Assembly: GCA_963576725.1 (NCBI GenBank)
Contig: OY755236.1
Location: 63,152,636 to 63,216,635, forward strand
Reading direction: 5' to 3'
DNA length: 64,000 nt
Source of the DNA: Azorinus chamasolen
Lineage: Eukaryota > Mollusca > Bivalvia > Cardiida > Solecurtidae
The first letter of the stretch is position 1. Each line of letters begins with the position of its first letter. Below the pieces are notes generated by a model. That model made no database searches and was not told where the DNA came from. It was given only the letters and a program-made list of their open reading frames with translations. The position numbers and the translations under genes were made by a program. This document shows positions 10,481 to 21,275 of this stretch, piece after piece.

Positions 10481-10718
10481 GAGTTGTATTTTCTAAACAC
10501 ATTCCCTGCCCCGTGTTTATTCAAATTTCAATACCTACTGAATATCCAAGGACAAAATAGACATAATGAAATGCGGAAGAGAAACGTCCAGAAAAGAGTC
10601 AATCATCTGTGGAAATGAAAACCAGTTTTTGCATACGACAGTTATTTAGTGAGTTCAAGACTATTCTAAAATGTGGTCGCAGAACAGGGTTTGGTGGAGA
10701 AATTACGATATTTTAGTA

Positions 10719-10922
10719 CAGTAAAACCTCTCTATAACGACCACTAAATTGTGTTAATTAGTTGGTATTTAGGGCAGGTGGCTGCTTAAAGCAAGGTGAA
10801 AGTAAAACAGAACGCTCCTATAGAAGCGTTCTGTTTTACTTTCACCTTGCTTTAAGCAGCCACCGGCCTTTAACACAAAATATTTGACGTAATTTAGTGG
10901 TCGTTATAGAGAGGTTATACTG
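10719..10922. mobile_element. T-a MITE inserted in a dispersed repeat
   Basis: The ends are complete. Flanks TTTTAGTA and TATGAGTACGC join to the uninterrupted TTTTAGTATTTGAGTACGC at 59574, which shows insertion at TA. The centre is CTCCTATAGAAG. Confidence 0.92.
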
Positions 10923-11069
10923 TATATGAGTACGCTCCTTTATCTGTTGCTCTTAACATAGCCGTACATCCATACAACGTATAATAAAGAGTTCTTCATC
11001 TGGGAGAAATGAAAATATTTTTATTGCATACGACAGTTATTTAGCGAGTCAAGAATTCGTTATTTAATT

Positions 11070-11195
11070 CATGAATATTTATGAAAGAAATACTGACGTG
11101 ATGATTATTAATTACATTTATTTAAACTATAGAATCAGATCTATATGATTCCATAAGCAGAGCCGATCCTACAGGGGTCGTCTAGTCTGGGTCTG
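11070..11195. mobile_element. P1 MITE fragment
   Basis: It contains AATACTGACGTGATGATTATT, TATATGATTCCATAAGC and CAGGGGTCGTCTAGTCTGGG. Confidence 0.5.
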
Positions 11196-11359
11196 ATTTA
11201 AAAATGTGTATATATTGAGTAGATGAATATATAATAAAACCAACATACATGTACAACAATAATCCAGCTCCTAATAATTAATGTGCATATTCAATTATGT
11301 CTTGTTTGCATATTTAATAGCAATACTTAGTCACGTGATACTTGTTTATTTATTATATA

Positions 11360-11450
11360 TATTTGTATGACTAGAAACTGTATCAGTTTATGTCAAAATA
11401 AAATATTCTATTCTAAAAAAAATAAAAAATAAAAATAAAAAAAATAATGC
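11360..11450 (+). repeat. A-rich tract, possible retroposon tail
   Basis: AAAATAAAATATTCTATTC is followed by about 33 bases of A with a few T (11415-11447). No retroposon body is recognised upstream. Confidence 0.35.
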
Positions 11451-11489
11451 ACCCGGGTTGAATACCAAATAAGGTGTTGTTTGTTTTAC

Positions 11490-11735
11490 GTGTGTATTAC
11501 TAACGGGTTTGAAATCACGCCCTTTTTGCATATATTTAAATTCTTCCGCTCCTACGCACTGTCGTCTGCTTCAGTTTTCATCTATGAGAATTTTCTTCCT
11601 CTTTTTTTGTTTCAATATATGTAACATAATATCACAGAAGCGGGTGGTTTGGATCCTTATTAGAGGCCATATCACTATGCGTCTTATTCTGAAACTGTTT
11701 GCAAACATTCGCTGACAGCAGCGTTATGAGTTGGG
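11490..11735. mobile_element. P2 MITE, diverged
   Basis: TGGTTTGGATCCTTATTAGAGG and CTGTTTGCAAACATTCGCTG are P2 landmarks. The palindrome is eroded. Confidence 0.45.
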
Positions 11736-11818
11736 TGTGTTTACCTGTACATTTCACTTTAATGTATACCGTATGACGTATTGCTTGCTGGTTACACCCT
11801 TTGAGCACTCCCGGCCGC

Positions 11819-12070
11819 TTGAACCCTTTCCCTGTTCAATATTGATGCAAGAAACAATATCATCATGAATATTTATTAGCTGTATTTTCATACTGGAATA
11901 TGTTCACATGAAAGTTTGGTATTGGTAGAAATTGTAGAGTCAGATCTATTACAAGTTCATAAGCAAACAGAGCAAACCCTGATCAGACGGTTCCTATAGG
12001 AGCCGTCTGATCTGGGTATTCTCTGTTTGCAAATGCGCGAAAACACATTATATCATAAGGAAAGGTTTAA
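11819..12070. mobile_element. P1 MITE, near full length
   Basis: It runs GAACCCTTTCCCTGTTCAAT to AAGGAAAGGTTTAA. The palindrome is GACGGTTCCTATAGGAGCCGTC, one base off symmetry. Confidence 0.85.
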
Positions 12071-12175
12071 TAAACCCTTGCAGCCTATATACTATTTTAG
12101 GAACCAATATTCATATTGTCTATTTGTAATTCTAAATGGCTTAATTTATTCTCTTTCTTTACAGAACCTCTATCA

Positions 12176-12330
12176 GAGTGTCAAACGGTTTGGATCCTGA
12201 TCAGACGCCGAGTTACTCAATCAAAGGTGTTGGCTAATATATTCACCAAATCGTCACAATGGCTGAATGAATTAAACTGCCAGAGTGGACTATGCTGTCA
12301 GTGTTTAACTCCAAGTCCAATCAGTATGGA
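12176..12330. mobile_element. P2 MITE, 5' half
   Basis: CAAACGGTTTGGATCCTGATC and AGACGCCGAGTTACTC are present, but the second arm is missing. Confidence 0.5.
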
Positions 12331-12334
12331 AGGC

Positions 12335-12586
12335 TTAACCCGTTGCTACATAAATACGTACGCCTTTTTACGTCTTTGCAAACAGAGTAGATCCAGATCA
12401 GACGGCTCTTATAGGAGCCGTCTGATCAGGGTCTGCTCTGTTTGCTTATGATATAATATAGATAGGATTCTACAACTGTTTCCACCATGGCCAAATAGCA
12501 TGTGTCCATGTACTATTATAACTAACTAATCTAATTGATATTCATAACATCATTATTTCTTACATTAACATTCAGGAAAGAGTTAA
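12335..12586. mobile_element. P1 MITE, full length
   Basis: TTAACCCGTTGCTACATAAA to TTCAGGAAAGAGTTAA. The palindrome is GACGGCTCTTATAGGAGCCGTC. Confidence 0.88.
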
Positions 12587-12604
12587 ACTTGCTAGATAAT
12601 TTAC

Positions 12605-12782
12605 ATGACGCACAGTGCATACCACCCTGACCATATGGCTCCTCTGTTTGCATGACAAACAGTGCATACCCTGAACACATGGCTCGACTGTTTACATGAC
12701 AAACAGTGCATACCCTAAACACATGACTCCTCTGTGTGACAAACAGTGCATACCCTGATCACATGACTCCTCAGTTTGCAAA
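12605..12782. repeat. Minisatellite, about 40-bp unit, 4 copies
   Basis: The unit is GACAAACAGTGCATACCCTG plus ACACATGGCTCCTCTGTTT. It resembles part of a P-type arm (AAACAGTGCA...CCCTGAnCA), so it may have started from a MITE. Confidence 0.7.
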
Positions 12783-12845
12783 TGACAGTACGTGCGCGTC
12801 TCGCATTCAGTTTTAAAAAGTTCGTGTTTCTTCAATTTAATTTCA

Positions 12846-13005
12846 AACTGTTTGGATTCTGGTGCGACTCCACGTTGTATGGATCCAACTGTTCACCAAT
12901 ACAGTCAGTTGCCAACCAGGTCAACAAGTCGTATTGCAAAATATTTAAAGTGATAGACCCTGATTAGACGGCTCCTACATGAGCTGTCTGTGTTAGCAGC
13001 AGACG
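12846..13005. mobile_element. P2 and P1 fragments
   Basis: AACTGTTTGGATTCTGGTGCG is P2. ATAGACCCTGATTAGACGGCTCCTACATGAGC is a P1 arm pair at 12953-12985. Confidence 0.45.
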
Positions 13006-13036
13006 AAAAGTTGTAAGTCGTTATTGTTATTTTCAG

Positions 13037-13135
13037 GGAGGACAAACAGCTCTTCATCTGGCCTGCAAGGAGGGACACACAGACACTGTGCAGGAACTTC
13101 TAAAGCGGCATGCAGACTACAAAATCTTCACTAAG
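13037..13135 (+). CDS. Exon 3: ankyrin repeat 2
   Basis: The acceptor is GTTATTTTCAG and the donor GTTGGT at 13136. It encodes exactly 33 residues (60-92) in phase 0. GGQTALHLACKEGH is an almost canonical ankyrin start (G-x-T-A-L-H-x-A-x-x-x-G-H), followed by TVQELLKRHADYKIFTK. A stronger-looking donor (GTAAGA) lies 4 bp further at 13140. I reject it because it would shift phase, and exon 4 continues in frame only from 13135. Confidence 0.93.
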
Positions 13136-13189
13136 GTTGGTAAGAGTAACTTTTTTCAACCATAAGCATTTATGTGATAACTGTTGCAA

Positions 13190-13350
13190 GCTGTTTGGAT
13201 TCTAATTGGTTACCCGGAAGCCTCATTAGGATACAAACTGTTTGACACTTATACTCTGGAATACAAACTGTTTGACACTCTGGGATACAAATTGTATGGC
13301 ACTTATACTCTGGGATACAAACTGTTTGACACTTATACTCTTGGATATTA
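13190..13350. repeat. P2-derived minisatellite, about 30-bp unit
   Basis: A decayed P2 (CTGTTTGGATTC...CATTAGGATACAAACTG) runs into four tandem copies of GATACAAACTGTTTGACACT plus TATACTCTG. The unit contains the P2 arm end, so the array grew from the MITE. Confidence 0.65.
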
Positions 13351-13749
13351 AATGTTCTTTGATAAGTGTAGGAATGGACAATGTAGGACACCTCACATGT
13401 CCACCACTCTGTCACCCATTCTGGTCGTGGATGGCTGTAATGACGGTCTTCGATAGTTTTCTGGACTGACCTCTTAAATCCGAAAACGGAAGGAGAACGT
13501 CGGATGTTTGTATCATCTCGTTTGTGTCGTACACTTTATTACTTTTCTACTCTGCAGCTTAATCATTGAGTACACTAGCGATAGGTGAATACAGTTGTTT
13601 CACTTAAATATGTTTTCGTTTTACATGCACTTTACCACTGTATTTGCCATCGCGGTTGTTGTAGATTAGTCGGAGAGGGGATACGTTTATTTACACCGTT
13701 TGTCTTTTAGGGTGGGGATGGAATAAGGGTGAGGTTGGGCACCCCTTAA

Positions 13750-13985
13750 TCGGTTTAACCAGTTCCAAGGCGGTACTTCCATCTCCCCCTATTGTTTGTT
13801 TGTTATGTCTGTGCGTCTCTCTGTATCATTTATATACATGTACATTTGCTGGTTTAACCCCCCCCCCCCCCGTGACATTTGTCACCGATCGTTCCAAGGC
13901 GGTACTTCCATCTCCCCTATTGTTTGTTTGTTATGTTTGCGCGTCTCTCTGTATCTTTTATATACATGTACATTTGCTGTTTGTC
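13750..13985. repeat. Tandem duplication of about 130 bp around a poly-C tract
   Basis: GTTCCAAGGCGGTACTTCC to TACATGTACATTTGCTG occurs at 13760-13852 and 13889-13980. A run of 13 or more C lies at 13858-13871. Confidence 0.75.
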
Positions 13986-14249
13986 GTCGTGGTGCTGTTT
14001 GGGCGGTTGTGTGTTATGTATGCGGTGTTTCCTGCATAACTCATACATGTACTTTCATGAGAAACACGATTCAAGAATTCTTCACGTACGTGACTGTATA
14101 ATAGCTCTTTATAACACAAATTTACTTCAAACAACAACAATCTTCGTCTCCATGTGCTTGATAAAATATAAAGTTCGATGGGCTTATTGCATGCAACACT
14201 GTTGTAATTATATTCTATTGGGCGAGGATGTGATCATTTGCACCTTTGC

Positions 14250-14345
14250 ATTCGGTTTTAATCCAGACGAGACGTAAAGTAACTTTGCTTCCATTAGGAT
14301 CCAACTGTTTGCATAGGTAATCACTCATCTGTCCGCACCATGCTA
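14250..14345. mobile_element. P2 MITE remnant
   Basis: TTTTAATCCAGACGAGACG and AGGATCCAACTGTTTGCATAGG flank a lost centre. Confidence 0.45.
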
Positions 14346-14690
14346 AACCCATTCACTCATACGCTAGTGTTAGACCTTACCTCTTGGAATAAACCTATCT
14401 AAAAGGAACATTTACTAGTGAAAAGGAAAGTTTTAGAATTGTATAGCTTTGAAACAAATGCGATACATAGATAATTTGCTCCGAAGACTATCTCACTTAA
14501 TTGGCTGCATGATTGAATACTGCTGATACTAATATCAACCCGTGTAGATCATGATCAGAACTGCGTGCCAGTTTAAACTAAAAACTAAAAACTCTTCAAT
14601 ATCTCAGAATAACTGGTTCGTTAAATGGAAAATGGGTTGAAGAGACATGTATGGAGGATGTGTATTGATTGCACAACCCTTTCCCTGCTG
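14346..14690. other. Intron stretch, nothing recognised
   Basis: I see no exon, tandem repeat or MITE end here. Confidence 0.4.
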
Positions 14691-14694
14691 TAAT

Positions 14695-14960
14695 TAGTAC
14701 CAGCCCAATTGTGACGGTGTTGCAGTTATGATTACATGTAGTTACGACTCGATCAACTGCCTTGGTGTCAAACATATTGGATCCAGATGAGACCCAGAGT
14801 GACTAGTTACGACTCGATCAAGCCTCTATACTACAACTGCCTTGGTGTTAAAGATAGTGGATCCAGATGAGAACCCGAGTTACTCGGCGTCTCATCTGGA
14901 CCCAATCAGTCTGTAAACGTGCCTCAGGTCGCGATCAGTTGAACAAAGGTTGATTACCCA
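14695..14960. mobile_element. P2 MITE with 64-bp internal duplication
   Basis: TAGTTACGACTCGATCAA...CTGCCTTGGTGT...GGATCCAGATGAGA occurs at 14739-14793 and 14806-14871. The second copy runs into a perfect CCGAGTTACTCGG centre. Confidence 0.65.
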
Positions 14961-15114
14961 GACTAACGCCTTTGGTGTGCTCTGTTAAACATCCATTGGT
15001 TAAACACATTTAAATTCAAATACCTAAAGAGAGGAGTTTGTGTTTTGCATACAAATTTTTCTCCCAACAAACTGTTTCCATTATAGTTACACTTATCGCG
15101 CTGTACGCCACCTG

Positions 15115-15230
15115 GCGGGCATTTACAGATAACTGAATATCTCGGCCGCCTCATCAGAATCAAAACTGTTTGATGACAGGTCAACGTAAACTAATCTTAA
15201 GTAAAATTGTCACAGAGAAAACTTTTAGCA
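15115..15230. mobile_element. P2 MITE fragment
   Basis: ATATCTCGGCCGCCTCATCAG and AAAACTGTTTGATGACAGG mark one half. The right flank resembles P2 (GCAGACATAATATTTTT). Confidence 0.4.
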
Positions 15231-15254
15231 GACATAATATTTTTTACTACAAGA

Positions 15255-15504
15255 CAATGGCTCTTTACTTGGTGAACATTCTTGTGAGAAATAAGGACAC
15301 CATGAATATTTATTAGCTAACTTTTCATACTGGCATATGAATACAGGATATTGTGGCAATAGCAGAAAATGTAGAACCAGATCGTATAATTCCATAGGCA
15401 AACAATGACTATCCTAATCAGATGGCTGCTGCAAGAGCAGCCTGATCTGGGTCTGCTCTGTTTACAAACGCATCAAAATGCATCTCTGTCAGGTAAATGG
15501 TTAA
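15255..15504. mobile_element. P1 MITE, diverged
   Basis: It contains GGCATATGAATACAGG, CAGATGGCTGCTGCAAGAGC and ends AGGTAAATGGTTAA. Confidence 0.7.
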
Positions 15505-15640
15505 GGCGGCGAATGGCAAACATTCACATGCTAACGGTCGTTCAACACGGACCTTACAAGCGTTAATGACAATACATAAATGTATGCGCTTGCCACTTGT
15601 TCTTCTAAGTACAATATATACTCGATACTTCGACATTTTA

Positions 15641-16024
15641 GTAGTAAAGACTTAATTACTTTATAGGCAGAAAGCTGCTTTCTAGATGATTTTCACCCTG
15701 CATTAAGCTACCATATGTCGTAAATATCTTAACCCTTCGCTTCAAATACACTTCTCCTTCTTTACCCATGCCCTGTTGTATAATTACATATATGTATATC
15801 TTCACTGTGTACAAGTATTTTGCTGTGCAGTCACTGCTGTGGAGTGCACTGGTTGCACAATCAAGTTGTAAATAGTGCAGACCCTGATGAGACAGCTCCT
15901 GTAGGAGCTGTCTCATCTGGGTCTTCACTATTAACAGGTAGGTATATTGACGTGAATAGCAAGCGAAGGGTTAACTATCGACAGTGATACGCATTGGAGT
16001 GTTCGAATAATCGAGATTTAACTG
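15641..16024. mobile_element. T-c MITE split by a P4 insertion
   Basis: The left half (GCAGAAAGCTGCTTTCT...CATTAAGCTACC) ends at 15728. The right half (GTTCGAATAATCGAG...ACTG) is 15975-16024. The break is at the TTAA that intact T-c copies carry (CTGTCTTAAAGATCG). Confidence 0.8.
15729..15974. mobile_element. P4 MITE, intact, nested in T-c
   Basis: TTAA at 15729-15732 and 15971-15974. The ends are CCCTTCGCTT and AAGCGAAGGG. The palindrome is GATGAGACAGCTCCTGTAGG with its inverse. The other copies are at 39395 and 62543. Confidence 0.92.
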
Positions 16025-16189
16025 TATGCAATTATCACAGTGTTTTCAACCAATCAATGCTATGGCAATTACGTGCAATGCCTTTAACCCTTCAGATATA
16101 CGCTACGACTTTTACAGTGATAGTCTCTAAACTTTAAACGTTGCCTGAACATCCATAAACCATTTGTTTATATTCCGAAAAGAAGTATA

Positions 16190-16500
16190 TCGCAAGAAAA
16201 CCAATCAAATAAACGCCGAAGATGAGATTTTCAAACGTTCACGCGCTTGATATCGAAGACAAGATGTTATTCGGCAATATGTTAGTATGTATTCGTGTTG
16301 CGTTTTAGTTTTGTTCACTGTTCGACATAAGCGGAAGAACAAAAACTGCATGTATTAGTATCGATGAAAAATATTAATTTTGTATCGAAGGGGCATTATT
16401 CGATATAAGTTCAAATTCAAAATTTTCATTATAATGATTGAACAAATAACAAGTTGAAAAAATACATTTATTGTAGGGACTGTCACTTTAAGGCCTTGGC
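16190..16500. repeat. Dispersed repeat R1, copy 1
   Basis: CAATCAAATAAACGCCGA, GATATAAGTTC and GACTGTCACTTTA recur in the same order at 44120-44445. It has no coding frame or end structure that I can define. Confidence 0.6.
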
Positions 16501-16504
16501 CACC

Positions 16505-16694
16505 AGAGTAGACCCAGATCAGACGGCTCTTATAATAGGATTCCTCTGATATGGGTCTACAGTGTTTGATAATGGAAATAAAATGAGATGATTATACAGA
16601 TTTGGCATCTCCCGTTCTATTTACCAGTATAAATATTCAACTAATAAATATTCATTATGTCATGATTTCTTACATGGATATCCATGAGATAAAT
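16505..16694. mobile_element. P1 MITE
   Basis: GAGTAGACCCAGATCAGACGG and its decayed inverse are followed by TTCATTATGTCATGATTTC. Its right end is interrupted by the T-d copy. Confidence 0.65.
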
Positions 16695-16695
16695 A

Positions 16696-16899
16696 CAGTA
16701 AAACCCCTTTAATGCGACCACCTAAAAGAGCTATAATTATGGGTGATAAAGGCAGGTGGTAGCTTAATGCAGGACAAAAGTAATACAGAAAGCTCCTCTA
16801 GGAGCTTTCTGTATTACTTTTGTCCTGCATTAAGCAACCACCTGTTTATAACGACACCCATGTTTATTCATTAAGTGGTCGCATTAGAGGGGTTCTCTG
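16696..16899. mobile_element. T-d MITE, intact
   Basis: CAGTAAAACCCCTTTAATGCG to CGCATTAGAGGGGTTCTCTG. The core arm is GACAAAAGTAATACAGAAAG and the centre CTCCTCTAGGAG. Confidence 0.9.
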
Positions 16900-16909
16900 T
16901 AGTTAATTC

Positions 16910-16985
16910 ATTCAGAGTATCACACTGTTTTGATTCTAACAAAACACCGTGATACTCATCACCTGCATCCAACTGTTTGACAAAA
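16910..16985. mobile_element. P2 MITE fragment
   Basis: CACTGTTTTGATTCTAAC and CTGCATCCAACTGTTTGAC flank an eroded centre. Confidence 0.4.
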
Positions 16986-16990
16986 TTATA

Positions 16991-17188
16991 CAATAAAACT
17001 CGATACAACACTCAAATACGTACCATCATTGATCTTTAAACTGGTGGCAGCTTAATGCAGGGTGAAAGTCATACAGAAAGCTCCTCTAGGAGCTTTCTGC
17101 ATGACTTTCACCCTGCATTAAGCAGCCACCTGCCTACAAAGACATAAATTCTTCATTACTAAAATTTCGTTGTATCAAGTTTTAACTG
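16991..17188. mobile_element. T-c-like MITE
   Basis: The ends are AATAAAACTCGATACAACAC and TTGTATCAAGTTTTAACTG. The core is perfect, with CTCCTCTAGGAG. Confidence 0.8.
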
Positions 17189-17319
17189 TAAACCAATGGA
17201 CTGTCCAATAATCCTGAAAGATTCAAACTGGTTAGTTAAAGTATTCCAAGTAAGCATTGTACAAGAAATAAAAAAAACTCATCTTCCAAATTGGTTCACC
17301 CATGCCCTGTTATTGATCT

Positions 17320-17445
17320 GTCTCGCATTAGCAAACCACTAGTATCCAAATGGAATACCGAGTAACTCGGCGTCTCATCAGGATTCAAACTGTTTGACAG
17401 TCGAGCAATGGTTTCTCAAAAGCTTGTCCGATTTCTGAAGTAGTC
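17320..17445. mobile_element. P2 MITE
   Basis: GAATACCGAGTAACTCGGCG, CATCAGGATTCAAACTG and TTTCTCAAAAGCTTG match the longer P2 copies at 53455 and 55138. Confidence 0.6.
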
Positions 17446-17499
17446 AAAAGTGTAGCAGATTTAAACTTACATAGGGGTTTTATACAACAGGACAAAGAT

Positions 17500-18171
17500 T
17501 AAGTGTGTTATATGAACGGGAAATGTATCAGCGCAATGAGTGCCGCATCATCTTTTATTTATGTGTTTATCCCCTGACAATAGGTCAGCGGTGTAGAGTA
17601 CTGCTTTTGACAAATGCATCTCCTCTCATGAGAATAATATATCAGTTTCAGTTTTATTACTGGCAGTCAGCATGCAATAATGCCTTTGGCCATTTACACA
17701 ATAAATTATCAAATATGGCAAAAACAAACAATTACATACATTTCAATACCCACAACTCAAACAAAGAAATGACAAAATATCGCACGCATATAATATACAT
17801 ATTCTTTATGCTCACATTAAGATTTATGGGGCAGTTAGCATTTCAAGGGAGTTTTTGCGTACTTTAAATGCTTCGTTGACATACTTAGCTATTTTGAAAA
17901 TTATCTTTTTATTTTCAGAAGACATAATTCTACAGAATTTGTTAATTGACGGCCATGATGTATAATAATAATTTCCTAAGATAGAAGAACGAAGGGCGGA
18001 ATATTTTGGGCAGCAAAGTAGAAATGATATTCTGATTCAACTACATTACAAGTACATAATTTACATATGCGTTCATGTCTCGTGACACCGGTAAATCTTC
18101 CAGACTCTATTTCTAGATTGTGTGATGTTAATCTAAAGGATACGTACATATAGGAACTCTCATTTCTCATA
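17500..18171 (-). pseudogene. Non-LTR retrotransposon tail, frameshifted
   Basis: On the minus strand, 18197-17976 encodes ESGRF...CKLC...VESEYHF. A frame change near 18015 leads into WPSINKFCRIMSSENKK and stops near 17824. This matches the C-terminal end of the LINE at 18770-19704 (WPTLHKFDSLMSSKSKK). The last Cys of the CX2CX9HX4C finger is replaced by Ala. Sequence below 17824 is probably its 3' UTR. It is dead and strongly 5'-truncated. Confidence 0.75.
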
Positions 18172-18331
18172 CAGTAAAGTCTCGCTAATACAACCACTCA
18201 AAAAGAACCCATTTCTGTATGTTCTTCTTTTTGAAAAATGGGAGACTAATGCAGGATAAAACCTACTCAAAGGCTCATTCAGAAGCTTTATGCATTACCT
18301 TTGCCATTTATTACGCAGCCACATGCTTTTA
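18172..18331. mobile_element. T-d MITE, decayed
   Basis: CAGTAAAGTCTCGCTAATAC opens it. GCATTACCTTTGCC and GCAGCCACATGCTTTTA are right-arm remains. The right end is missing where LINE sequence begins. Confidence 0.6.
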
Positions 18332-18339
18332 AAACCTCT

Positions 18340-19704
18340 TATATACGAATACGAATACGAATTTTATTTTGCATAAAGCATAATACAATGCTTATAACAA
18401 GTGATATACAATGTTTAGAAATAAAAAATGAGTCTTCAGTAGACAAACAGTTATGGAACATGTGTAGGTTTCTAACAATCAGTGACAATACAGCATACAC
18501 ATTTAATTTGACTTGACATGCGCATGGGCATATTTTTAGGAAACCGCCTTAAACCTGCAGGGAATACAGAACGTGTCATCATTTTACTTGCATCTGCATT
18601 TTCTTTATTGAAAAGACATGACAGGCACTAAAATGATGTACATATACTTATGTAGTGTAAGTATGCACTGTTGCAAGTTAACCCGTAAAAATATGCATGC
18701 GCATGTAAAGATCATTCCAAAATAAATATTAGAATCAGAACTTTCAAAAATACACCTTCCCCTATTGAATTATTTTGATAAGGCACAAACAGTCTTCTTT
18801 GACTTCGAAGACATTAAACTATCAAATTTGTGTAGAGTTGGCCAATGACAATAATATGGTTTCAAATATTTCTTTCTTATATCCCGATAATGAGGACAAG
18901 CCAAAAGAAAATGAAATTCTGACTCAACTTTGCCCGTACTACAAGATTTACATAATCGTTGTTCTCTTGGTGTGTTATCATATCTACCTGATTCAATACA
19001 TAGAGTATGAGAAGAACTTCTAAATCTAGATAATGCAACTCTATATTTTTTCTCCAAGATAAAATTAAGATATTTTTCACATTCAAAATCATGCTTGAAA
19101 ATACAATACGTCTGCAATCGTCGGGAATTGTTAATATCAGAATACCATTTTTGTAGAAAATTATCAATAATCCTCTGTTTTATGGCAGCAAAGGGTATGT
19201 CTATATCAGCCTGGTGAATCCACACATACGTAAATCCATGGGTTGTTAATATATCTTTAATATAGGAAGCCCAATTTTTTTAATTATATGTATTCCCAGA
19301 TTCAGCATGTTGTTTTAGCATTAGGTACATTTGCCTTACCATTTCTAAATCGTCGAGCTTTTGGATTTTGGCCCAATACTTAATCATTCTAATTTGTCTC
19401 ATTATGGAGAACGGGATTCGACCTAGCTCGTCATACAGTGCTGAAAGGTTAGTTGATTTTCGGACGCATAAAATTCTTCTTAAAAATGTTGTATGTATTT
19501 TCTCAATATCACTACCTTCATGCATTCCCCAAATTTCCGATCCAAAATTAAGAATTGAACCTACAAGTGAGTCAAATATTCTGCATTTCTGGGCAATCAA
19601 TATCTCAATATTATTAAATATAGTGAAGACATTATGGAGGACAAAAGACATATGCTGTGCAATCAGTTTCTGGGTTCTGAACCAGTTACCATTCTTCAGT
19701 AAAG
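18340..19704 (-). pseudogene. Non-LTR retrotransposon 3' part (RT end plus zinc finger)
   Basis: Reading the minus strand from 19704, the frame gives FDSLVGSILNFGSEIWG, typical of the end of LINE reverse transcriptase, then FLRRILCVRKS. After an in-frame TAA at 19282-19280 the same frame continues to ESGRYDN and the finger CKSC(x9)HFLLAC. It stops at 18770. The catalytic RT core is absent (5'-truncated). The likely 3' UTR ends at 18340 with a short tail repeat of TTCGTA. The upstream edge is a P3 MITE at its TTAA. RTE/CR1-like placement is a guess. Confidence 0.85.
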
Positions 19705-19932
19705 TTAACACATTATCCCCTACTGACGCATTTTTGCGCATCTATAAAAGTCACTTTATGAAACCATTGTGATAAATAGAGCATTTGCTCCTATAGGAGC
19801 AAATGCTCTATTTATCACAATGGTTTCAAGCTACAAAATTCTAAATGTTTCTTTTCCTCTAGTTAATGTTCCTTTTCGGTAGATACATTTAAAGAGGTCG
19901 GGTCTAAAATAGCCTAGGATAGAATGAGTTAA
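19705..19932. mobile_element. P3 MITE, intact
   Basis: TTAA at 19705-19708 and 19929-19932. The arms GAAACCATTGTGATAAATAG are inverted around an exact CTCCTATAGGAG at 19788-19799. Confidence 0.92.
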
Positions 19933-19976
19933 TGGAGTATGTAGCTCGCTATAGCGAGACTATGCTGTAACCCCTA

Positions 19977-20236
19977 CAGTGAATACTCGATTATTCGAAC
20001 ACTCAAATACGTACCATTATTGATCTTTATCACAAGTAGCAGCTTAATGCATGATGAAAGTCATACAGAAAGCTCCTATTGGATCTTTCTGTATGACTTT
20101 CACTCTGCATTACGCAGCCACCTGCTTTTGAAGACTCCTATGTTAATGAATTATGTTACGTTGCATTAAGCAGCCACGTGCATACAAAGACATTAATTTG
20201 TCATTACTAAAATTTCGTAGTATCGAACTTTTAGCG
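19977..20236. mobile_element. T-c MITE with duplicated right arm
   Basis: CAGTGAATACTCGATTATTCG opens it. The arm end (GCATTACGCAGCCACCTGC, then GCATTAAGCAGCCACGTGC) occurs twice, 56 bp apart. Confidence 0.7.
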
Positions 20237-20254
20237 TACTTCATTAACCCGACC

Positions 20255-20455
20255 TGCAGTATACGATCAGTAACCCAAACGCTTAAGTATGTATAGACGT
20301 GATCTAAGCCACGTGGCTGCTTAATGTAGAGTGACTCGTGCAGAAAGCTCCTTTTGGAGAATTTTGTTTGACTTTCACCCTGTATTAAGCAACCACGTGA
20401 TTAAAGAGTTTTCAATTCTGTTTACTGAAATCGGCTTAGCGAGGTATTACAGTAT
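20255..20455. mobile_element. T-type MITE, decayed
   Basis: The core GTGCAGAAAGCTCCTTTTGG with a decayed partner arm is at 20305-20400. The outer ends are poorly matched. Confidence 0.5.
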
Positions 20456-21120
20456 TAGTATAAAGTTACGCATCAATGATGGGGGATATATCAAGCAAGG
20501 ACAAACTCAAATCCTTCATGACCTTTAACTGAAAGGTTCAGCGTGTTAGTGACTTAAACCGCCACAACGTAATATATACAATTATATCACGACTCTGAAC
20601 TTACGGCATATAAACAAAGAATACCGAGAAGCGTGCTTTAATCCGTGATAATGAACTGCACGCGTGGCATTCGATCGGCTGTTCCATTTTCCCCACTCGC
20701 GAAATTTATGAATAAAATTCCTTGAATCACGTGATGTACACATTCAAATGTAATTTCACATTTCTAAATCTGTAAACACGATGGCTCTAGCCTAGAGGTG
20801 TGCAGACATGATGTAAATGGTATAGTTGTTCGCTTCAATGTAAAAGATGAAATATTTTTGACTTCGAATTGTTGTTTTCTGTTGAGATTTTGCCGTTTAC
20901 TACAACATCATGGGTGAAAGTCGTGTAGAGTAATTGTGACAGTAAAAATGGCGTAACCAATGACGACGCTTCCGGTTTTGTCGTATTCTCCGGGAAAAGT
21001 ATTTTTTATTAAAAAGGTCGTGTTAGAATCGAAATAACAAATTCGTAGCTGTGCATTATCGCGCATTAGATCACAGTTAGTCGTTGAGATGTGGATAATT
21101 GTATTTCTGTAATATCACAA
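20456..21120. other. Intron stretch, nothing recognised
   Basis: This is mixed-composition sequence with no tandem repeat, no MITE end and no convincing exon on either strand. Confidence 0.45.
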
Positions 21121-21127
21121 CTTAATT

Positions 21128-21275
21128 GTTAACCATTTCCATCACGAATATTCATGCAAGAATTCATTACTTAATGAATATTAATTAGAATAATGTTTTT
21201 TAATCTGGAATATGAACACATGACTATTTTGGTCCTAATAGAAACTATAGAACCAGATATATATTTAAGAAATAA
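21128..21275. mobile_element. P1 MITE, truncated
   Basis: TTAACCATTTCCATCACGAAT through ATAGAAACTATAGAACCAG is the left half of P1. The palindrome is missing. Confidence 0.65.

Noticed and set aside
13139..13146. Stronger-looking donor GTAAGA 4 bp after the exon 3 end
   Set aside because: It would change phase from 0 to 1 and break the frame into exon 4; the GTTGGT donor keeps the ankyrin register.
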